Source: Fodinibacter sp963730365 (GTDB taxonomy: Bacteria; Actinomycetota; Actinomycetes; Actinomycetales; Dermatophilaceae). From it: 64,000 nucleotides of DNA. The stretch is from positions 124,001 to 188,000 of the forward strand of contig CAVSRM010000015.1 in the NCBI GenBank assembly GCA_963730365.1, given 5' to 3'. Positions 17,316-24,999 of the stretch are shown one piece after another. The position numbers and the translations under genes are program-made. Position 1 is the first letter of the stretch, and every line of letters starts with the position of its first letter. The notes beneath the pieces are model-generated. The model saw only the letters and a program-made list of their open reading frames with translations. It ran no database searches and was not told the origin of the DNA.

Positions 17316-18512
17316 TCAGTCCTTGGCGGTCTCGCCCGGGAGGGCGAGCATCTGGTCGAGCGCGACGCGCGCCTGCGCGGCGACCTCGGCGTCGACCCGG
17401 ATGGGGTTGACGACGCGGCCGTCGACGAGTGACTCCAGGGCCCACACCAGGTGCGGAAGGTCGATCCGGTTCATCGTGGAGCAGTAGCAGACGTTCTTCT
17501 CGAGAAAGACGATCTGCTGCTCAGGGAACTGCGCGGCCAGCCGCTGCACGAGGTTGAGCTCGGTGCCCACGGCCCACGCCGTCCCGGCCGGCGCCGCGGA
17601 GATCGTCTTGATGATCTTCTCCGTGGAGCCGACCTCGTCGGCGAGCTGGACGACCTCGTTGCGGCACTCGGGGTGCACGATCACCCTGACGCCTGGGATC
17701 TGCCGCCGGGCGGCCTCGACAGCCTCGACGGAGAAGCGTCCGTGAACCGAGCAGTGGCCCCGCCACAGGATCATCGTGGCAGCGCGGAGCTCCTCGACCG
17801 TGAGGCCACCCATATGACGGTGGGGGTCCCAGACCACGCAGCTGTCCAGCGACCCGCCCAGGTCCCGGGCCCAGGTGTTGCGCCCGAGGTGCTGGTCGGG
17901 CAGGAACAGCACCTTGCCGCCCTCGCCGACCTTGTCCAGCGCCCACGTCAGGGCGGTCCTGGCGTTGGACGAGGTGCAGATCGTGCCGCCGTGGCGGCCG
18001 GTGAACGCCTTGATCGCCGCTGAGGAGTTCATGTAGGTCACGGGCACCGTGAGGTCGGCGACCCCCGCCTCGGTGAGCTCGTCCCAGCACTCCTCGACCT
18101 GGTCGATCGCGGCCATGTCGGCCATCGAGCACCCGGCCGCGAGGTCCGGCAGGACGACGGTCTGGGTGTCGCTCGTGAGGATGTCGGCGGACTCCGCCAT
18201 GAAGTGCACGCCGCAGAAGACGACCCACTCCGCCTCCGGGCGGGCAGCGGCCTCCTTGGCCAGCTTGAAGGAGTCGCCGGTGACGTCGGCGAACTCGATG
18301 ACCTCGTCACGCTGGTAGTGGTGGCCAAGGACGAACACCCGGTCGCCGAGCGCCTCCTTGGCCGCCCGTGCCCGCTCGACCAGCCCGGGGTCCGAGGGGG
18401 CCGGGAGGTCACCCGGACACTCCACGCCTCGCTCACTGGCCAGGTCCCGGCCGTGGCCGAGGACCAGGAGCGGGAGCGGGGTGTGCTGGGGGACGTCGGT
18501 CGTGGTGCTCAC
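17316..18512 (-). CDS. nadA: Quinolinate synthase
   Basis: A 398-residue [4Fe-4S] enzyme that condenses iminoaspartate with dihydroxyacetone phosphate to quinolinate for NAD synthesis. Cluster cysteines are seen in AAGCSMADMA, HPECRNEV and NVCYCSTMNR. LGHHYQRDEVIEFAD and FCGVHFMAESADIL are family motifs. nadB and nadC are not adjacent. GTG 18512 is supported by TACGAT 6 nt upstream. It lies downstream of the DinB-like gene on the same strand but appears to have its own promoter. Confidence 0.96.
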   Translation of the reverse strand: MSTTTDVPQHTPLPLLVLGHGRDLASERGVECPGDLPAPSDPGLVERARAAKEALGDRVFVLGHHYQRDEVIEFADVTGDSFKLAKEAAARPEAEWVVFCGVHFMAESADILTSDTQTVVLPDLAAGCSMADMAAIDQVEECWDELTEAGVADLTVPVTYMNSSAAIKAFTGRHGGTICTSSNARTALTWALDKVGEGGKVLFLPDQHLGRNTWARDLGGSLDSCVVWDPHRHMGGLTVEELRAATMILWRGHCSVHGRFSVEAVEAARRQIPGVRVIVHPECRNEVVQLADEVGSTEKIIKTISAAPAGTAWAVGTELNLVQRLAAQFPEQQIVFLEKNVCYCSTMNRIDLPHLVWALESLVDGRVVNPIRVDAEVAAQARVALDQMLALPGETAKD

Positions 18513-18518
18513 CCCCTG

Positions 18519-18524
18519 ATCGTA
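18519..18524 (-). promoter_or_regulatory. -10 hexamer TACGAT, leaderless start for nadA
   Basis: On the minus strand it lies 6 nt before GTG 18512. Confidence 0.55.
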
Positions 18525-18584
18525 TGCCGTGTGACCGGCTCCCAGGAGCCTGCCGGGTGCGGTGACCCGGGAGGCCCGCGGGAG

Positions 18585-19118
18585 TCAGGCCATGGTCTGC
18601 TGGCCGTCGATGCTCTCGCGCAGGATGTCGGCGTGGCCCGCGTGCTGGGCGATCTCGGCCACGAGGTGGATGAAGACCCTCCTCGCCGACCGGGTCGACC
18701 CGGGCGCGAACCAGGGTGCTTCGGGCAGCGGCTGGGAGGCGCCGAGGTCCGGGAGGCTCTCGACCAAGGCGTCCGTGCGGTCGGCAGCCTGGTGGAAGCG
18801 CTCGGTCACGTCATCGAGGGTGTCCTCGGGGGTCATCCGGAAGCCACCGAGCCAGTCCTGGCCCTCCTCGGCCTGCATCGCGGTCGGCCCGTTCTCGACG
18901 AAGTCGCACCACTGGCTCTCCATCGCGGTGACGTGCTTCACCAGCCCGCCGAGGCTGAGGGCGCTCACGGTGGGGCGCTGCCGGGCCTGCTCCTCGGTGA
19001 GCCCGTCGACGGTGTGCAGGAACAGGTAGCGCTGGGTGCGCAACGCATCGAGCAGGTCGCTCCGCTCACCCCCGTCACCGGCGGCTCTCGGTGCCGGGTT
19101 CTCGTGGTCGTTCGCCAT
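18585..19118 (-). CDS. DinB/DUF664 family protein
   Basis: A 177-residue predicted four-helix bundle. The three metal-binding histidines of the fold can be placed in LGGLVKHVTAME and HLVAEIAQHAGHADILRE. The DUF664 branch includes actinobacterial mycothiol-dependent or uncharacterised enzymes, so a thiol-transfer role is possible but unproven. ATG 19118 is adopted. It is divergent from the glycerate kinase gene. Confidence 0.85.
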   Translation of the reverse strand: MANDHENPAPRAAGDGGERSDLLDALRTQRYLFLHTVDGLTEEQARQRPTVSALSLGGLVKHVTAMESQWCDFVENGPTAMQAEEGQDWLGGFRMTPEDTLDDVTERFHQAADRTDALVESLPDLGASQPLPEAPWFAPGSTRSARRVFIHLVAEIAQHAGHADILRESIDGQQTMA

Positions 19119-19214
19119 GGCTGGTCTCCTCGGTCTCGGTCATCCGACACGGTAGTGAGGACCCCCGACACCCGCCCTCCGTTGGGCCGGGGTGATCGCG
19201 ACCACCCGGGCCGA

Positions 19215-19220
19215 TACCCT
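19215..19220 (+). promoter_or_regulatory. -10 hexamer TACCCT, leaderless start for glycerate kinase
   Basis: It lies 6 nt before GTG 19227. Confidence 0.55.
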
Positions 19221-19226
19221 CGCGAC

Positions 19227-20411
19227 GTGCGTGTGCTCCTCGCTCCGGACTCCTTCGGATCCACCCTCGGCGCCACCCAGGCGGCCGCGGCGATGGCCGA
19301 CGGCTGGGCCACCTCCGCCCCGCACGACGACATCGAGGCCCTGCCCCTCTCGGACGGTGGCCCGGGGTTCCTCGACGTGCTCCAGCGGGCCCTGGGCGGG
19401 GTGATGGTCGCGGCGGTCGTCAGCGACCCCCTCGGCCGTGACGTGCCCGCGGCCGTGCTCGTCGTCGAGGAGGAGGGCAGGCGCACGGCATACGTCGAGG
19501 CCGCCCAGGCCAGTGGGCTGCATCTCCTCGGCGCCGACGAGCGCAACCCCGGCCTGACCAGCACCTGGGGTGTGGGCCAGCTCGTGGAGACCGCGGTCGG
19601 CGAAGGCGCGACGCGGGTCGTCATCGGCGCCGGCGGCGGCAGCACCAACGACGGGGGGGCCGGACTGCTGGCGGCCCTCGGCGCCGGGCCCGCCTCGGCG
19701 CTCGCGCGCGGCGGGGCGGCTCTGACCGACCTGCCCGACGACGTGCTCCTCGGCCTCCCCGGGGTGATCGACCGACTGTCGGGTGTGGACCTCGTGCTCG
19801 CGACCGACGAGGACACCCCCCTCCTGGGCCTGCAGGGCACGAGTGCCGTCGAGTCCCCCCGCAAGGGCGCGACCCCGGAGCAGGCCCAGGCGCTCGAGGC
19901 GGCTCTCGGACGGTTCGCCGACGTCCTGGGGCGCGCCCTCCCCCCACCACCGCTGGACCTGCTCACGGGGCGATCGGCGCGGCTGGACCGCGAGCTCGGT
20001 GCAGGCGCGGCGGGCGGGCTCGGCTACGCCCTGCTCGCCCTCGGGGGTCGTCGCGTCGGCGCAGTGAGCGCCGTCCTGCGCGCGTGCGGCTTCGGGGTGG
20101 CAGCGGCGCGCAGCGACGTCGTCGTCACCGGCACCGCGCTGCTCGACTGGTCGACCCTGCGGGGTTCGGTGGTCGCGGGGGTGGCCGAGGCGGCGGCGCA
20201 GACCGGGCGCCCCACCGTTGCGGTGGCGGGCGAGTGCCTCGTCGGACGTCGAGAGACCATGAGCCTGGGCCTGGCAGCCTGCTACGCGGTCGCCGAGCGC
20301 CCTGCCGAGATCGAGGCCATGGTGGCGGACCCGGTCGGGTCGCTCACGGCGCGTACCGCCCGCGTGGCCCGCACCTGGTCACCCCCTCATCGATCCGACG
20401 GCGTATCCTGA
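19227..20411 (+). CDS. Glycerate kinase (GK-II/GlxK-type)
   Basis: A 394-residue kinase phosphorylating glycerate. It shows the N-terminal LLAPDSFGSTLGATQAAAAM, PLSDGGPGFLDVL, and the nucleotide/substrate motif IGAGGGSTNDGGAG at about residues 134-147. GAAGGLGYALLALGG is also typical. The frame is open far upstream, but GTG 19227 starts the conserved MRVLLAPDS-like N-terminus and follows TACCCT by 6 nt. Its position next to erpA matches Rv2205c/Rv2204c in M. tuberculosis (recalled). Confidence 0.92.
   Translation: MRVLLAPDSFGSTLGATQAAAAMADGWATSAPHDDIEALPLSDGGPGFLDVLQRALGGVMVAAVVSDPLGRDVPAAVLVVEEEGRRTAYVEAAQASGLHLLGADERNPGLTSTWGVGQLVETAVGEGATRVVIGAGGGSTNDGGAGLLAALGAGPASALARGGAALTDLPDDVLLGLPGVIDRLSGVDLVLATDEDTPLLGLQGTSAVESPRKGATPEQAQALEAALGRFADVLGRALPPPPLDLLTGRSARLDRELGAGAAGGLGYALLALGGRRVGAVSAVLRACGFGVAAARSDVVVTGTALLDWSTLRGSVVAGVAEAAAQTGRPTVAVAGECLVGRRETMSLGLAACYAVAERPAEIEAMVADPVGSLTARTARVARTWSPPHRSDGVS
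20404..20409 (+). promoter_or_regulatory. -10 hexamer TATCCT upstream of erpA
   Basis: It overlaps the end of the glycerate kinase gene and would start transcription near 20416, giving erpA an 85-nt leader. Confidence 0.45.
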
Positions 20412-20418
20412 ACGAGTC

Positions 20419-20454
20419 CGGGGAACAACAGCGCCCCCCTGCGGGGTTGTCCCG
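20419..20454 (+). terminator. Stem-loop at the 5' end of the erpA leader
   Basis: CGGG-(GA bulge)-ACAAC (20419-20429) pairs with GTTGTCCCG (20446-20454), enclosing a C-run and G-run that can also pair. It may terminate glycerate kinase transcription or act as a leader structure for erpA. There is no T-tract. Confidence 0.4.
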
Positions 20455-20500
20455 TTCGACCAACCGCATCGAGGCCACCGCCAGCATGAGGAGTGCACCC

Positions 20501-20878
20501 ATGAGCGACCAGCTCCAGACCACCGACGCACCCGCCGAGGCGCAGGGCGCTGCCCACGGCGTCGTCCTCACCGACGTCGCCGCCGAGAAGGTCCAGTCCC
20601 TGCTCGCCCAGGAGGGTCGCGACGACCTGCGCCTGCGCGTCGGCGTGCAGCCCGGCGGGTGCTCCGGCCTGATCTACCAGCTCTACTTCGACGAGCGCAG
20701 CCTCGACGGTGACCTCGTCGTGGACTTCTCGGGCGTGGGGGTCGTCATCGACCGGATGAGCGCCCCGTACCTCGACGGCGCCACCATCGACTTCGCGGAC
20801 ACCATCGAGAAGCAGGGCTTCACGATCGACAACCCCAACGCCGGAAGTTCCTGCGCCTGCGGTGACAGCTTCAGCTGA
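20501..20878 (+). CDS. erpA: A-type iron-sulfur carrier/insertion protein
   Basis: A 125-residue HesB/IscA-family scaffold that hands Fe-S clusters to apoproteins. The three ligand cysteines are in QPGGCSGLIYQL and GSSCACGDSF. ATG 20501 is chosen because AGGAG lies 7 nt upstream (20489-20493); an in-frame ATG at 20486 lacks this. A stem-loop leader precedes it. Likely clients nearby are NadA and the Rieske protein, which is inference from gene content. Confidence 0.93.
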   Translation: MSDQLQTTDAPAEAQGAAHGVVLTDVAAEKVQSLLAQEGRDDLRLRVGVQPGGCSGLIYQLYFDERSLDGDLVVDFSGVGVVIDRMSAPYLDGATIDFADTIEKQGFTIDNPNAGSSCACGDSFS

Positions 20879-20896
20879 GCCGACGCTCGCTGGGGG

Positions 20897-20902
20897 TAGG
20901 TT
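20897..20902 (+). promoter_or_regulatory. -10 hexamer TAGGTT, leaderless start for the PfkB kinase
   Basis: It lies 6 nt before GTG 20909. Confidence 0.55.
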
Positions 20903-20908
20903 GCTCGC

Positions 20909-21892
20909 GTGCAGATCGCCGTCACCGGATCAATCGCGACCGACCACCTGATGACCTTTCGGGGGCGCTTCGCCGACTCCCTCGTCGTCGAGCAGCTCGA
21001 CAAGATCTCCGTGAGCTTCCTCGCGGACAGCCTGGAGATCCGACGCGGAGGGATCGCGGGCAACATCTGCTTCGGGATGGCCGCCCTGGGGGCGCGCCCG
21101 ATCATCGTCGGCGCGGCGGGCGAGGACTTTGCCGACTACCGCAGCTGGCTGTCCCGGCACGGGGTCGTCACCGACCACGTGCACATCTCGGAGTCCCAGC
21201 ACACCGCCCGCTTCGTCTGCACGACCGATGACGACATGGCCCAGATCGCGACCTTCTACGCGGGTGCGATGTCCGAGGCCCGGATGATCGAGCTCGGGCC
21301 GATCCACGAGCGGTGGGGTCTCGACCTCGTGCTCATCGGCGCGGACGACCCCGAGGCGATGCTGCGGCACACCGACGAGTGCCGCACCCGGGGCATCCCG
21401 TTCATCGCGGACCCCTCCCAGCAGCTGGCCTTCGCCGACGGTCCCTTCATCCGCAAGCTCATCGAGGGTGCCGACTTCCTCATCACCAACGAGTACGAGT
21501 CCCACCTCACCGAGACGAAGACGGGGTGGACCCAGGACGAGATCGACTCGCGGGTCACGACGCGGGTCATCACCCGGGGCAGGCACGGCGCGGACGTGCG
21601 CACCCAGGGCGAGGAGCCGATCCACGTCCCCATCGCCGGCGACGTCGAGCGGGTCGACCCCACGGGGGTGGGTGACGCGTTCCGTGCCGGCTTCCTCGTC
21701 GGCCTCGCCGGCGGACTCGGGCACGAACGCTGCGCCCAGATCGGCTCGGTGATGGCCGCTCACGCCCTGCAGACGGTCGGCACCCAGGAGTACGTCCTCA
21801 CCCGCAGCGCCTTCCTCGCTGACGTGGAGCGCGCCTACGGTGCGGCGGCAGCCGCGGAGACCGCGCCCCTCGTGCGCTGCGTGCGCGACTGA
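20909..21892 (+). CDS. PfkB family kinase, adenosine-kinase-like
   Basis: A 327-residue ribokinase-fold protein. It has RRGGIAGNICFGMAALGA near the N-terminus and the PfkB signature 2 DPTGVGDAFRAGF carrying the catalytic aspartate. FIADPSQQLAF and FLITNEYES are also family-like. Its place beside erpA matches Rv2202c, described as adenosine kinase in M. tuberculosis (recalled), so a nucleoside substrate is plausible. The protein ends with a short Cys-containing tail (LVRCVRD). The leaderless start is set by TAGGTT. Confidence 0.88.
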   Translation: MQIAVTGSIATDHLMTFRGRFADSLVVEQLDKISVSFLADSLEIRRGGIAGNICFGMAALGARPIIVGAAGEDFADYRSWLSRHGVVTDHVHISESQHTARFVCTTDDDMAQIATFYAGAMSEARMIELGPIHERWGLDLVLIGADDPEAMLRHTDECRTRGIPFIADPSQQLAFADGPFIRKLIEGADFLITNEYESHLTETKTGWTQDEIDSRVTTRVITRGRHGADVRTQGEEPIHVPIAGDVERVDPTGVGDAFRAGFLVGLAGGLGHERCAQIGSVMAAHALQTVGTQEYVLTRSAFLADVERAYGAAAAAETAPLVRCVRD

Positions 21893-21908
21893 CCGCCGCG
21901 GGCTCAGC

Positions 21909-22589
21909 GTGTTCCCCCCGGTCGAGCCACCCGCGACCCCGTGGTCGCTCGGTGCGGCCCGGGCCGAGCCGGGGGAGGACCTCGTCGCGGCCGGGGCGGA
22001 CCTCGCCCCGGGTACCCTGCTGGCTGCCTACCGGGTCGGGCTCTTCCCGATGGGGCTGGGGCGGCACGGGAGCGGGGCCACCGGCTGGTGGTCGCCGGAC
22101 CCCCGAGGCGTCATCCCCCAGGGTGGTCTCACCGTGCGGCGGTCGCTGCGCAAGGCGGTCGCGCACTTCGACCTTCGCGTCGACACGGCGTTCGACGAGG
22201 TGGTCCGGCGCTGCGCCGACCCGTCCCGGTCCGGCCGCTGGATCACGCCCGAGATGGCCACGGCCTACGGTCGGCTGCACGCGCTCGGCTGGGCCCACAG
22301 CATCGAGACCTGGCAGGGCGAGGACCTCGTCGGTGGGCTCTACGGGGTCTCGATCGGCGGGCTCTTCGCGGGAGAGTCGATGTTCCACTCGGTGCGGGAC
22401 GCCTCGAAGGTGGCGCTGGTCGCCCTGGTCGACCGGGTGCACGCCGACGGTGACCCGCGGCGGCTCATCGACGTGCAGTGGGCCACCGACCACCTGCGCC
22501 GGCTCGGCGCGCGGGAGTGGCCGCGCGAGGTGTACCTCGAGCGGCTCGAGTCCGCCCTGACAGCCCCTCAGGTGGACCTCTCGTCGTGA
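21909..22589 (+). CDS. aat: Leucyl/phenylalanyl-tRNA--protein transferase
   Basis: A 226-residue N-end-rule enzyme that adds Leu or Phe from tRNA to proteins with N-terminal Arg or Lys. Diagnostic sequences are YRVGLFPMG, GWWSPDPRGVIP, HSIETWQGEDLVGGLYGVS and GGLFAGESMFH. GTG 21909 gives the usual length; no strong ribosome site is visible. Its end overlaps the convergent TusA-like gene by 22 bp. Confidence 0.95.
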   Translation: MFPPVEPPATPWSLGAARAEPGEDLVAAGADLAPGTLLAAYRVGLFPMGLGRHGSGATGWWSPDPRGVIPQGGLTVRRSLRKAVAHFDLRVDTAFDEVVRRCADPSRSGRWITPEMATAYGRLHALGWAHSIETWQGEDLVGGLYGVSIGGLFAGESMFHSVRDASKVALVALVDRVHADGDPRRLIDVQWATDHLRRLGAREWPREVYLERLESALTAPQVDLSS

Positions 22590-22852
22590 GGGTCGGCCCG
22601 GGCCGCGCCCCCGAGGACCACCCGGTATGCCGTCCAGCCGTCGTCGTCCCGAAGGCTCACCGTGTGCCCCTTCAGCCGGGCCCACGCCGGGACGTCGGCG
22701 CGGGCCGCCACGTCGTCGGCGAGCAGCACCACCACCGAGCCCCGCGGAAGCTCCCTGCTCGCCCGCGCGACGCGGATCACCGGTTCCGGGCAGCGGGTCC
22801 CCCTCGCGTCGACGATCGGCTCCGGGCCGGGCGCGGGCTCCTCGGTGCTCAC
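22568..22852 (-). CDS. TusA-like sulfurtransferase domain protein
   Basis: A 94-residue protein with VDARGTRCPEPVIRVARA, the CPxP motif carrying the TusA sulfur-accepting cysteine, followed by the typical beta-alpha-beta pattern (VVVLLADDVAARADVPAWARLKGH). TusA proteins relay persulfide sulfur from cysteine desulfurases. The GTGA overlap with the desulfurase-like gene upstream shows translational coupling. In Streptomyces the equivalent two domains occur fused (recalled). The longer reading frame to 23296 is a shadow. Confidence 0.88.
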   Translation of the reverse strand: MSTEEPAPGPEPIVDARGTRCPEPVIRVARASRELPRGSVVVLLADDVAARADVPAWARLKGHTVSLRDDDGWTAYRVVLGGAARADPHDERST

Positions 22853-24009
22853 AGGTGCTCCGTGCCCAGACGGCGCCGCACGGTGGCGACCGCGTCTGGG
22901 AGTTCCTGGCAGAGTCGCTCGACCCCCTCGGCCCGGTCCGGTGAGACGGCTGCGAGGGGCAGGGTCACGCGGACGTTGCCGTGGGTCAGCACGCCCATGG
23001 CTGCCAGGACGTGACTGGGACGAAGCGTGCTCGACGTGCAGGCCGACCCCGAGGCGACGGAGAGGCCGCGCCGGCCCAGCTCGTCGACGAGGACCTCGCC
23101 GTCCGCGTAGAGGACGCTGAAGGTCACCACGTGCGGGAGCCGGTCGACGGGGTCCCCGACCACCTCGACGTCCCTCACCCCCGACGCCGCCCGGCGGATG
23201 CGGTCGACGAGGAGGCGCGCGCTGCGCTCCTCCTCCGCCCGGGTCGCGGCGCTCTGTCGCCAGGCCTCGGCGGCGGCGAGGACGAGGGGCACCCACGGCG
23301 GCGCGACCTCTCGACCCATCTCGGCCCCCCGGCGGGGGCCGGGCAGCGCCCAGCGGGTGCCCGCCCGCACACCCAGGAGCCCCAGCGGAGGACCACCGAA
23401 CGAGGCGGCATCCGCCACGACCACCGCGCCGGCGCGCGGGACGTCCTCACGGCCGAGCGAGGCGGTGGCGTCGAGGAGCAGCGGCACGCCCTGGTGCCGG
23501 GCGAGCTCGTCCACCTCCCGGACGGGCTGCCTCGTGCCGACCTCGGCGTTCGCGCTCTGGAGCACCGCGGCGGCGACGTTCGCACCCGCCAGCGCTCCGT
23601 CGTACGCGCGGACGTCGACGCGGCCGTGCCGGTCCGTGGGGACCGTGGGCTCGGTGCCCGGCTGTACGAGGAGCACCGAGCGCTCCGTCGCCCCCAGAAC
23701 CACCCGCTCGCCCACCCGGCGCCTCGCGTGTCGCAGGCCCGTCAGCCCGAGCTCGAGGGCGGCCTGGGCGCTGGGATGCACGGAGAGCTCCTCGGGGCGC
23801 ACCCCCACGGCCCCGGCCAGCACCTCGCGGGCGGTGTCGAGGAACGCCCCGGACCGGCGTCCCTCGGCGTGCCGGCTCGTCGGGTCCGCGGCGGCCGGGA
23901 CGAGGGCGGCCCGCAGGGTCGCCGCGGCGAGCGGGTGCACAGGGGCGTTGGAGCCGTCGAGCAAACCGGGGGAGGGCCGGTCGTCAGGGTTCGACAGGGT
24001 GCTCGCCAC
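22849..24009 (-). CDS. Cysteine desulfurase-like protein lacking the PLP lysine
   Basis: A 386-residue fold-type I aminotransferase-like protein. It keeps QSANAEVGTRQPV, an aspartate at the cofactor position (LLLDATASLG, D180) and the cysteine loop SGSACTSSTLRPSH (C324). Where desulfurases have AHKFGGP, it reads AASFGGPP (201-208), so serine 203 replaces the lysine that binds PLP. It is probably not a standard desulfurase. It is coupled to the TusA-like gene and divergent from ctaC. GTG 24009 follows TACCGT by 7 nt. Confidence 0.85.
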   Translation of the reverse strand: MASTLSNPDDRPSPGLLDGSNAPVHPLAAATLRAALVPAAADPTSRHAEGRRSGAFLDTAREVLAGAVGVRPEELSVHPSAQAALELGLTGLRHARRRVGERVVLGATERSVLLVQPGTEPTVPTDRHGRVDVRAYDGALAGANVAAAVLQSANAEVGTRQPVREVDELARHQGVPLLLDATASLGREDVPRAGAVVVADAASFGGPPLGLLGVRAGTRWALPGPRRGAEMGREVAPPWVPLVLAAAEAWRQSAATRAEEERSARLLVDRIRRAASGVRDVEVVGDPVDRLPHVVTFSVLYADGEVLVDELGRRGLSVASGSACTSSTLRPSHVLAAMGVLTHGNVRVTLPLAAVSPDRAEGVERLCQELPDAVATVRRRLGTEHL

Positions 24010-24016
24010 GCCCCCG

Positions 24017-24022
24017 ACGGTA
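24017..24022 (-). promoter_or_regulatory. -10 hexamer TACCGT, leaderless start for the desulfurase-like gene
   Basis: On the minus strand it lies 7 nt before GTG 24009. Confidence 0.55.
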
Positions 24023-24057
24023 GTCCCCCCTGCATGCCGGCGACGGGGGTGGTGCAG

Positions 24058-24063
24058 TAGGGT
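24058..24063 (+). promoter_or_regulatory. -10 hexamer TAGGGT upstream of ctaC
   Basis: It gives a predicted start near 24070 and a leader of about 34 nt with AAGGG 7 nt before GTG 24104. Confidence 0.45.
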
Positions 24064-24103
24064 TTCCCCGTTCGATGTCCTCCTGCTGACGAAGGGTGCA
24101 GCG

Positions 24104-24997
24104 GTGCGCCAGTTCGACCTCTCATCGCCCCGTCGACCGGGGCGCCGCCTCGCGGTGGCTGCCGTGCTCGGCACCCTGTCCGTGACCGCCCTCGGTGGGT
24201 GCGCCAGCGGTGAGCTCCGGGGCAACGCGTCGACCGGGTGGCTGCCTCCGGCGGTGACCGAGGGGGGCGAGCGCGTCACGTCGCTGTGGATCGGTGCCTG
24301 GATCACCCTCATCCTCGTCGGCCTGCTCGTCATCGGCCTGATCGGGTGGTGCGTCGTCGCCTACCGGCGCCACAAGGACGACACCGAGCTCCCCGTGCAG
24401 CTGCGCTACAACATCCCGATCGAGATCCTCTACACCGTGGTCCCGATCTTCATGGTCGTCGTGTTCTTCTACTACACCGCGCGCGACGAGTCGGCGCTGG
24501 TCGACACCTCGACCCCCGCCGACGTCACGATCAACGTCGTCGGCAAGCAGTGGAGCTGGGACTTCAACTACCTCGAGGACGACGTCCACGAGGTGGGCAC
24601 CCAGGCCATCCTCACCGGCAAGCCCGGGGCCGAGGAGACCATCCCCACCCTGTACCTGCCGGTCGACGAACGGGTCGAGTTCGTCCTCACCACGCGTGAC
24701 GTCATCCACTCGTTCTGGGTGCCGGCGTTCCTGCAGAAGATGGACATGATCCCCGGGCGGGTCAACTCCTTCCAGGTCGTGCCGACCCAGGTGGGCACCT
24801 TCAAGGGCAAGTGCGCCGAGCTGTGCGGCGCGTACCACTCGCAGATGCTGTTCAACGTCAAGGTCGTCGACCGTGCGGAGTACGACGCGCACATCGACCT
24901 CCTGCGGGCCAACGGTCAGACCGGGATGCTCGACAACTCGCTGAACAGGTCAGAGCTGATGGACGGGCAGACCGTCAGCACCGACGGAGGGAACTGA
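24104..24997 (+). CDS. ctaC: Cytochrome c oxidase subunit II
   Basis: The 297-residue CuA subunit of the aa3 oxidase. A lipoprotein-type signal ends LGGC (C33). Two membrane helices follow (about 60-84 and 103-123), then the outer cupredoxin domain with GKQWSWDFNY and the CuA ligands CAELCGAYHSQM (C237, C241). It takes electrons from the bc1 branch encoded nearby. GTG 24104 gives a sensible signal peptide. It is two nt upstream of ctaD and clearly co-transcribed with it. Confidence 0.96.
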   Translation: MRQFDLSSPRRPGRRLAVAAVLGTLSVTALGGCASGELRGNASTGWLPPAVTEGGERVTSLWIGAWITLILVGLLVIGLIGWCVVAYRRHKDDTELPVQLRYNIPIEILYTVVPIFMVVVFFYYTARDESALVDTSTPADVTINVVGKQWSWDFNYLEDDVHEVGTQAILTGKPGAEETIPTLYLPVDERVEFVLTTRDVIHSFWVPAFLQKMDMIPGRVNSFQVVPTQVGTFKGKCAELCGAYHSQMLFNVKVVDRAEYDAHIDLLRANGQTGMLDNSLNRSELMDGQTVSTDGGN

Positions 24998-24999
24998 CG

